A stretch of 64,000 nucleotides of DNA from SZUA-547 sp963669265 (lineage in GTDB: Bacteria; Pseudomonadota; Alphaproteobacteria; Rhodobacterales; Rhodobacteraceae). Shown piece after piece: positions 54,290 through 64,000 of this stretch (positions within the stretch are counted from its first letter, which is position 1; the number at the start of each line of letters is the position of its first letter). The notes under the pieces are model-generated. The model worked only from the letters and a program-made list of their open reading frames with translations. It ran no database searches and was not told the DNA's origin. The stretch lies in NCBI GenBank assembly GCA_963669265.1, contig OY769916.1, positions 1,178,001 through 1,242,000 of the forward strand, in the 5' to 3' direction. A program made the position numbers and the translations under genes.

Positions 54290-54760
54290 TCACCAGCGGT
54301 AATGGCTGAACGCTTTGTTCGCGTCGGCCATTTTATGGGTGTCTTCACGCTTCTTGACGGCGGTGCCGCGACCGGAGACCGCGTCCATCAACTCGCCGGC
54401 GAGGCGCTCTTCCATCGTGTTCTCGTTCCGGCCGCGCGCGGCCGTGATCAGCCAGCGGATCGCCAGCGCTTCGCGGCGCTCGGGACGCACTTCGACCGGC
54501 ACCTGATAGGTGGCGCCGCCGACGCGGCGGGACCGCACCTCGACCGAAGGTTTGATGTTGTCCAGCGCCTCATGAAACACTTCGACAGGCGCGCGCTTCA
54601 GGCGGCCCTCGACGCGCTCCATGGCGCCGTAGACGATGCGCTCAGCAGCCGATTTCTTGCCGTCATACATGAGGTTGTTCATGAATTTCGACAGAATACG
54701 GTCGCCAAATTTGGCGTCCGGCAGGATTTCTCGCTTTTCAGCGCGGTGACGACGCGACAT
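54290..54760 (-). CDS. rpsG: 30S ribosomal protein S7
   Basis: A 156-residue head-nucleating protein: MSRRHRAEKREILPDAKFGD, MNNLMYDGKKSAAERIVYGA, then VRSRRVGGATYQVPVEVRPE and the end ANKAFSHYRW. In E. coli S7 represses the str operon; no such site was checked here. It is 12 bp after rpsL. Confidence 0.98.
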   Translation of the reverse strand: MSRRHRAEKREILPDAKFGDRILSKFMNNLMYDGKKSAAERIVYGAMERVEGRLKRAPVEVFHEALDNIKPSVEVRSRRVGGATYQVPVEVRPERREALAIRWLITAARGRNENTMEERLAGELMDAVSGRGTAVKKREDTHKMADANKAFSHYRW

Positions 54761-54772
54761 CTCCGCCCCTCC

Positions 54773-55144
54773 TTATTTCGGCCGCTTGGCGCCGTATTTC
54801 GAACGACGCTGGCGACGGTCCTTAACGCCATGCGTATCGAGCACGCCGCGCAGGATATGATAACGAACGCCCGGCAAATCCTTGACGCGGCCGCCACGGA
54901 TCAGGACCACAGAGTGCTCCTGAAGGTTGTGACCTTCGCCAGGGATGTAGGAGATCACCTCAAACCCGTTGGTGAGGCGCACCTTCGCCACTTTACGAAG
55001 CGCCGAGTTCGGCTTCTTCGGCGTGGTTGTGTAGACGCGCGTGCAGACGCCGCGCTTCTGGGGACAAGCCTCCAGATGCATGGCCTTGTTGCGCTTCGGT
55101 TTCGCCTGCCGCGGTTTGCGGATCAGCTGTTGGATCGTCGGCAT
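54773..55144 (-). CDS. rpsL: 30S ribosomal protein S12
   Basis: A 123-residue decoding-centre protein: MPTIQQLIRKPRQAKPKRNK, TTTPKKPNSALRKVAKVRLT and the loop KDLPGVRYHILRG. Lys at the position of E. coli Lys42/43 and at Lys87/88 are both wild-type, so no known streptomycin-resistance change is present. The ATG at 55144 begins the family homology. Confidence 0.98.
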   Translation of the reverse strand: MPTIQQLIRKPRQAKPKRNKAMHLEACPQKRGVCTRVYTTTPKKPNSALRKVAKVRLTNGFEVISYIPGEGHNLQEHSVVLIRGGRVKDLPGVRYHILRGVLDTHGVKDRRQRRSKYGAKRPK

Positions 55145-55336
55145 TGGGCTCGCACCCCGTTCAACTCGTCTTACCCGATGCGTCCACCGCAAGCGCGAAG
55201 GACGCAGCGCCGCAAGACCGGTTTCCCGGCCGCGGCGGTGAATTTCAGAGGATCGGAGCTTTCGCCCGGATCTTGATCGCCAGTGATGGCTATATCTCGT
55301 CCCGCCGGAAACAGTTTCCCTCCAGCGGTGGCGCGG

Positions 55337-55365
55337 CTTTTACGCCCCGCTTATAAGCGTGTCAA
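55337..55365 (-). promoter_or_regulatory. sigma-70 promoter of the str operon
   Basis: On the minus strand a perfect TTGACA (55360-55365) is followed after exactly 17 bp by TAAAAG (55337-55342). It lies about 190 bp upstream of the rpsL ATG, implying a long leader of roughly 185 nt. Nothing else in the 266-bp gap between the YbjN-like gene and rpsL looks coding. Confidence 0.7.
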
Positions 55366-55410
55366 CACGCGTGATATCTAATTCTTTCAGCGAAAACACG
55401 GTGTGGCGCG

Positions 55411-55881
55411 TCACCAGCCCAGATGGCTGCGGAACTCGCCCATGACAACCCGCCAATAGTCGAACGTGTCATCCAGATTCCCGCGTGAGACCCCGTAAGC
55501 GAGATTGAGGTCGTATTGCAGACCGACGTCGCCGTCTTCATCGAAGAAGGCGGTGCCGAAACGTTTGCCGCTATTCCATGCGTTAATCTTGTAAAATTCG
55601 ACCTCAGCGTCCTCGAACGAGGCGGAGAACTGGATCGCGCTGCAGGCCCCGCCATCTTTGCAGCCATAGAAAAACACATAATACAGCAACCCGTTCATCC
55701 GGCCCTCGATCAGGGGGTCGCCGAGGTCGTCCTTGCTCAGCGAGGCCGAACCGAACCCTGTGGCCACATTGAGAATCACCGCCGGATCAGTTCCATCGAT
55801 CAGTTCCTCGGCGGAGGCTGAGCTTGCGAACAGGGCGGCGGCGGTGAGCGCGCCGGCCGCGGCTCTGGCGAATGGGGTCAT
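55411..55881 (-). CDS. YbjN-domain-like secreted protein
   Basis: A 156-residue protein with a signal peptide (about 1-24, cleavage after SSASA). The mature part DGTDPAVILNVATGFGSASL, YYVFFYGCKDGGACSAIQFS and ISVDNWNS-like KINAWNSGKRFGTAFFDEDG recalls the YbjN/type III chaperone-like fold found in periplasmic alphaproteobacterial proteins. Two Cys in GCKDGGACS could form a disulfide. It lies between the rpoC terminator and the rpsL promoter. AGGAAAG precedes the ATG. Function unknown. Confidence 0.8.
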   Translation of the reverse strand: MTPFARAAAGALTAAALFASSASAEELIDGTDPAVILNVATGFGSASLSKDDLGDPLIEGRMNGLLYYVFFYGCKDGGACSAIQFSASFEDAEVEFYKINAWNSGKRFGTAFFDEDGDVGLQYDLNLAYGVSRGNLDDTFDYWRVVMGEFRSHLGW

Positions 55882-55954
55882 GAGCGTCTGCTTTCCTGCG
55901 CTTTAAGAGACGGCGATTCGGTCGGAACGTATCGAATGGCGGGTGGCGCGGCCA

Positions 55955-55986
55955 AAGAAAAAGCCCGGCGCAGGACACGCCGGGCT
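55955..55986 (-). terminator. intrinsic terminator after rpoC
   Basis: On the minus strand the perfect 9-bp stem AGCCCGGCG/CGCCGGGCT (55962-55970, 55978-55986, 7-base loop) is followed by TTTTCTTT. It begins about 29 bp after the rpoC stop and isolates rpoBC from the genes that follow. Confidence 0.87.
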
Positions 55987-56014
55987 ATTTCTCGTCAGTC
56001 ATTGGCGGTCGAGA

Positions 56015-59000
56015 TCAGATCTCCGGCTGCTCCGCCGCTTCCGCCGGCGCCTCCAGCGCGAAGGCCGCCTCGGCTTCGGCCGCAGCCGCCTCGGCCTCCT
56101 TGGCGCGTTCGGCCAGAATCTTGCGATCGCGCTCGCCGGCGACATGCTTGATGTCGTGGGTGGCGCCGCCGGTGCCGGCCGGGATCAGACGCCCGACGAT
56201 GACGTTCTCCTTGAGGCCAATCAGCTTGTCACGCTTGCCCTGCGTCGCCGCCTCCGTCAGCACGCGGGTCGTCTCCTGGAACGACGCCGCCGAGATGAAG
56301 GAGCGGGTCTGCAGACTCGCCTTGGTGATGCCCAGCAGAACCGGCTGACCCTTGGCTGGGGTCCGGCCTTCGGCCTCCGCCTTGGCGTTGACCTCGTCGA
56401 ACTCCACCTTGTCGACCTGCTCGCCCGACAGAAGCGTCGTCTCGCCCGAGGCCGTGACTTCGATCTTCTGCAGCATCTGGCGAACGATCACCTCGATGTG
56501 CTTGTCGTTGATCTTCACGCCCTGCAGTCGATAAACGTCCTGCACCTCGTTGACGAGATAATCGGCCAGCGCCTCGATCCCCAGAATGGCGAGAATGTCG
56601 TGCGGCGCCGGGTTGCCGTCCAGCAGGTACTCGCCCTTCTGGATGAAATCGCCCTCCTGCACCGCGATATGCTTGCCCTTCGGCACCAGATACTCGGCGT
56701 TCTCGCCGCCTTCCTCGGCGGGCTCGATCGAAATCCGGCGCTTGTTCTTGTAGTCGCGTCCGAATTTCACATAGCCGTCGATTTCGGCGATCACCGCGTG
56801 GTCCTTCGGACGGCGCGCCTCGAACAGCTCCGCCACCCGCGGCAAACCGCCGGTGATGTCCTTGGTCTTGGCGCCCTCGCGCGGGATACGCGCGAGCACG
56901 TCGCCGACCGAGATCTTCTGGCCGTCCTCGATGGAGAGAATGGCGTCGACCGACATGAAGTAATGCGCCGGATTGCCGTTCTCGAGCTTGAGCATTTCGC
57001 CATCGTCGTCGACCAGGGTGATCGCCGGCTTCAGGTCCGAGCCCTTGGGCGCCGACCGCCAGTCGCTAACGATCCGCTGGGCGATGCCGGTGGCCTCATC
57101 CGTTTCTTCGCGGATCGAAATGCCCGGCACTAGATCGACGAATTTCGCCGTGCCCGCCTTCTCCGAGATGATCGGCAGGGTGTAGGGATCCCATTCCGCG
57201 ATGCGCTGCCCACGAGAGATCTCGTCACCCTCTTTGACCAGCAGCCGCGCGCCGTAGGTCATCTTATGGGTCGCGCGTTCGCGCCCGTTGTCGTCGACGA
57301 CGACAAGCTGGACGTTGCGGCCCATAACAACGATCTCGCCATCCGAGTTCTCCAGAACATTCTTGTTCCGGATCTCAAGCTTGCCTTCCTGGCTCGCCTC
57401 GACGAAGGACTGATCCGCCACCTGCGCCGTGCCGCCGATATGGAACGTCCGCATCGTCAGCTGGGTGCCCGGCTCGCCGATCGACTGCGCTGCGATGATG
57501 CCCACCGCTTCGCCGACATTGACCCGCGTTCCGCGCGCCAGATCACGTCCATAGCAAGTCGCGCAGACGCCATCCTGCAATTCGCAAGTCAGCGGCGAGC
57601 GGATCTTGACGGTCATGACGCCCGCAGCCTCGATCGCGGCGGCCTCTTTCTCTTCGATCAGCTCGCCCGCGGCCAGCACCACCTCGCCCGTCGCCGGATC
57701 GAGAATATCGTCGACCGGGATGCGGCCGAGGATACGCTCGCCGAGCGAGGCGACGATCTCGCCGCCATCGACCACCGCCTCGGTGGTGATGCCGCGATCG
57801 GTGCCGCAATCCTCGATCTTGACGATACAGTCCTGCGCCACGTCCACCAGACGCCGGGTCAGATAACCCGAGTTCGCGGTCTTCAGCGCGGTGTCCGCCA
57901 GACCCTTACGCGCGCCGTGGGTCGAGTTGAAGTACTCGAGCACGGTCAGGCCCTCTTTAAAGTTAGAGACGATCGGGGTCTCGATGATCTCACCCGACGG
58001 CTTGGCCATCAGGCCGCGCATGCCGGCGAGCTGCTTCATCTGCGCGGGGGAGCCGCGCGCGCCGGAATGGCTCATCATATAGACCGAGTTCGGCTCAAGC
58101 TGGCGGCCTTCCTCGTCAAAGCGCACGGCGGAGATCTCACCCATCATGGCGTCCGCGACCTTGTCGGTGCACTTCGCCCAGGTGTCGACCACCTTGTTGT
58201 ACTTCTCGCCCTGCGTGATCAGGCCGTCGAGATACTGCTGCTCGAACTCCTGCACCTGTTCGCGCGTGCCGTTCACGATGTCCCACTTGTGATCCGGGAT
58301 CATCATGTCGTCCTTGCCGAACGAGATGCCCGCCTTGAACGCCTCCGTGAAGCCGAGCGTCATGATCCGGTCGCAGAAGATCACTGTGTCTTTCTGCCCG
58401 CAGTGGCGATAGACGGTGTCGATGACATCGCCGACCTCTTTCTTGCGCAGCAGGCGATTGACCACCTCGACCGGGACATTGCCGTTCTTCGGCAGCAGTG
58501 AAGCCAGCCGCATGCGGCCCGGCGTGGTCTCGATCCGGCGCACGATATGCTCGCCGTTCTCATCCACAGTCTCGATCCGCGCGTGGACCTTGGCGTGCAG
58601 CGAGACGACGCCCGCGTGCAACGCATGCTCGATCTCCTCCATCGAGCCAAAGGCCATGCCCTCGCCCAGCGCGCCCTGTTGCTCGAGCGTGATGTAGTAG
58701 AGGCCGAGGATCATATCCTGCGACGGCACGATGATCGGCTTGCCGTTCGCGGGGCTGAGGATGTTGTTGGTCGACATCATCAGCACGCGCGCCTCCAGCT
58801 GAGCCTCAAGGCTCAGCGGAACATGCACGGCCATCTGGTCACCGTCGAAATCGGCGTTGAACGCCGAGCAGACCAGCGGGTGAAGCTGGATCGCCTTGCC
58901 CTCGATCAGCACCGGCTCAAACGCCTGGATGCCAAGACGATGCAGCGTCGGCGCGCGGTTCAAAAGCACAGGGTGCTCGCGGATCACCTCATCGAGGATG

Positions 59001-60235
59001 TCCCAAACCTCCGGGCGCTCTTTCTCCACCAGCTTTTTCGCCTGTTTGACCGTCGAAGAGAGGCCCTTGGCGTCAAGCCGCGAATAGATGAACGGTTTGA
59101 ACAGCTCCAGCGCCATCTTTTTCGGCAAGCCGCACTGGTGCAGCTTCAATTCCGGCCCGGTCACGATCACCGAACGGCCGGAGAAGTCGACGCGCTTGCC
59201 GAGCAGGTTCTGCCGGAACCGGCCCTGCTTGCCTTTCAGCATGTCCGAAAGCGACTTCAGCGGGCGCTTGTTGGCGCCCGTGATCACCCGGCCGCGGCGG
59301 CCGTTGTCAAACAGCGCATCGACGGATTCCTGCAACATCCGCTTTTCGTTGCGGATGATGATGTCCGGCGCGCGCAGCTCGATCAGCCGCTTCAGACGGT
59401 TGTTCCGGTTGATGACCCGGCGATAGAGATCGTTGAGATCCGAGGTCGCGAACCGGCCGCCGTCCAGCGGCACCAGCGGGCGCAGCTCGGGCGGGATCAC
59501 CGGGACGACGGTCAGGATCATCCACTCAGGCCGGTTGCCCGACTCGATGAAGCTCTCGACCAGTTTCAGACGCTTGATGATCTTTTTCGGCTTCAGCTCG
59601 CCGGTCGCCTCGGAAAGGTCGATGCGCAGCTGCTCGGCTTCCTGATCGAGATCGATCTCGGACAGCATCTCACGGATCGCTTCTGCGCCGATGCCGGCCT
59701 GGAACGCGTCCTCGCCATACTGATCCTGCGCGTCGAGATACTCCTCTTCCGTCATCAGCTGGCCGTGCTTCAGGTCGGTCAGACCCGGATTCACCACGAC
59801 GTAAGCCTCGAAATAGAGGATCTTCTCCAGATCGCGCAGCGTCATATCCAACATCAGGCCGATGCGGGACGGCAGCGATTTCAGGAACCAGATATGCGCG
59901 ACCGGCGAGGCCAGTTCGATATGGCCCATCCGCTCGCGGCGCACTTTCTGCAGCGTCACCTCGACGCCGCATTTCTCGCAGGTGACCCCGCGATATTTCA
60001 TGCGCTTATATTTACCGCACAGGCACTCGTAATCCTTGATCGGACCAAAGATACGCGCGCAGAACAGGCCGTCGCGCTCCGGCTTGAACGTGCGGTAGTT
60101 GATCGTTTCCGGCTTTTTGATCTCACCGAAAGACCAGCTCAAGATCCGCTCAGGGCTCGCCAGCGAGATCTTGATCTCGTCGAAAGTCCGCGGCGGCTGG
60201 TGCGGATTGAAGATATTCGTCAGTTCCTGGTTCAT
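56015..60235 (-). CDS. rpoC: DNA-directed RNA polymerase subunit beta'
   Basis: A 1406-residue catalytic subunit. The N-terminal zinc site is CLCGKYKRMKYRGVTCEKCG, followed by the rudder and lid region, the active-site NADFDGDQM with three Mg-binding Asp, and the second zinc site (CELQDGVCATCYG). The trigger loop region (MMSHSGARGSPAQMKQLAGM) is intact. The C-terminal 35 residues are Ala/Glu-rich. It starts 88 bp after rpoB. Confidence 0.98.
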   Translation of the reverse strand: MNQELTNIFNPHQPPRTFDEIKISLASPERILSWSFGEIKKPETINYRTFKPERDGLFCARIFGPIKDYECLCGKYKRMKYRGVTCEKCGVEVTLQKVRRERMGHIELASPVAHIWFLKSLPSRIGLMLDMTLRDLEKILYFEAYVVVNPGLTDLKHGQLMTEEEYLDAQDQYGEDAFQAGIGAEAIREMLSEIDLDQEAEQLRIDLSEATGELKPKKIIKRLKLVESFIESGNRPEWMILTVVPVIPPELRPLVPLDGGRFATSDLNDLYRRVINRNNRLKRLIELRAPDIIIRNEKRMLQESVDALFDNGRRGRVITGANKRPLKSLSDMLKGKQGRFRQNLLGKRVDFSGRSVIVTGPELKLHQCGLPKKMALELFKPFIYSRLDAKGLSSTVKQAKKLVEKERPEVWDILDEVIREHPVLLNRAPTLHRLGIQAFEPVLIEGKAIQLHPLVCSAFNADFDGDQMAVHVPLSLEAQLEARVLMMSTNNILSPANGKPIIVPSQDMILGLYYITLEQQGALGEGMAFGSMEEIEHALHAGVVSLHAKVHARIETVDENGEHIVRRIETTPGRMRLASLLPKNGNVPVEVVNRLLRKKEVGDVIDTVYRHCGQKDTVIFCDRIMTLGFTEAFKAGISFGKDDMMIPDHKWDIVNGTREQVQEFEQQYLDGLITQGEKYNKVVDTWAKCTDKVADAMMGEISAVRFDEEGRQLEPNSVYMMSHSGARGSPAQMKQLAGMRGLMAKPSGEIIETPIVSNFKEGLTVLEYFNSTHGARKGLADTALKTANSGYLTRRLVDVAQDCIVKIEDCGTDRGITTEAVVDGGEIVASLGERILGRIPVDDILDPATGEVVLAAGELIEEKEAAAIEAAGVMTVKIRSPLTCELQDGVCATCYGRDLARGTRVNVGEAVGIIAAQSIGEPGTQLTMRTFHIGGTAQVADQSFVEASQEGKLEIRNKNVLENSDGEIVVMGRNVQLVVVDDNGRERATHKMTYGARLLVKEGDEISRGQRIAEWDPYTLPIISEKAGTAKFVDLVPGISIREETDEATGIAQRIVSDWRSAPKGSDLKPAITLVDDDGEMLKLENGNPAHYFMSVDAILSIEDGQKISVGDVLARIPREGAKTKDITGGLPRVAELFEARRPKDHAVIAEIDGYVKFGRDYKNKRRISIEPAEEGGENAEYLVPKGKHIAVQEGDFIQKGEYLLDGNPAPHDILAILGIEALADYLVNEVQDVYRLQGVKINDKHIEVIVRQMLQKIEVTASGETTLLSGEQVDKVEFDEVNAKAEAEGRTPAKGQPVLLGITKASLQTRSFISAASFQETTRVLTEAATQGKRDKLIGLKENVIVGRLIPAGTGGATHDIKHVAGERDRKILAERAKEAEAAAAEAEAAFALEAPAEAAEQPEI

Positions 60236-60276
60236 GAGGGAACTCCTATGTCAGCCCTCTGAAAATAATCGGCTCT

Positions 60277-60308
60277 GGCGCGCGCCACGCTCTCGGGGGG
60301 CGCGCGCC
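60277..60308 (-). promoter_or_regulatory. hairpin between rpoB and rpoC
   Basis: Two copies of the self-complementary decamer GGCGCGCGCC (60277-60286, 60299-60308) are separated by 12 bases and can pair with each other. No T-run follows on the minus strand. Probably an mRNA processing or pausing element. Confidence 0.55.
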
Positions 60309-60323
60309 GGTCTGTCCGAGGCC

Positions 60324-64000
<3,677 letters not shown>

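Overview
The window looks like chromosomal DNA of a GC-rich alphaproteobacterium, most likely of the Rhodobacterales type. Four things point there: the run rpmH-rnpA-yidD-yidC-MOSC-engB-argB, an aapJQMP general amino-acid transporter, an ATP12-type F1 chaperone in an operon with crcB and rluC, and a str-S10-spc-alpha ribosomal supercluster in which secY is followed by adk and rpsM. This placement is inference from gene content and order; no 16S rRNA gene is present.

Layout. (1) 1-7019: the 3' part of a giant type I-secreted RTX adhesin. Its first 4275 bases are an uninterrupted tandem array of a 684-bp (228-codon) unit that I read as identical at the nucleotide level in every copy. (2) 7.0-11.2 kb, minus strand: tRNA-Arg(ACG), an orphan sensor histidine kinase, a MerA-like flavoprotein and a TVP38/VTT membrane protein. 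(3) 11.3-20.5 kb, mainly plus strand: rpmH, rnpA, yidD, yidC, a MOSC protein with no usual start codon in the right place, engB, an MscS channel, argB, and a monooxygenase-like gene plus WYL regulator pair preceded by a perfect palindrome. A Cys-cluster protein gene lies opposite and overlaps the end of yidD. (4) 20.5-36.4 kb, mixed strands: 1-Cys peroxiredoxin, SixA-like phosphatase, aapJQMP, a lone modA, the overlapping operon crcB-rluC-HAD-ATP12-acyP, a cytoplasmic LCAT-like hydrolase, rarA, a DegP-like protease, and a class III cyclase with altered base-recognition residues. (5) 36.4-64.0 kb, all minus strand: rpoB (cut by the window edge), rpoC, a YbjN-like secreted protein, then rpsL-rpsG-fusA-tuf and the S10, spc and alpha operons down to rplQ.

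How it works together. The right 27 kb encodes the transcription and translation core. Intrinsic terminators follow rpoC, tuf and rplQ, a near-consensus promoter lies upstream of rpsL, and several strong hairpins sit between genes. The 11-17 kb cluster couples ribosome assembly (L34, EngB), tRNA processing (RnpA) and membrane protein insertion (YidD, YidC). The left end is the only clearly accessory element: a surface or secreted adhesin with a freshly homogenised repeat array. I found no CRISPR array, prophage, insertion sequence or defence island.
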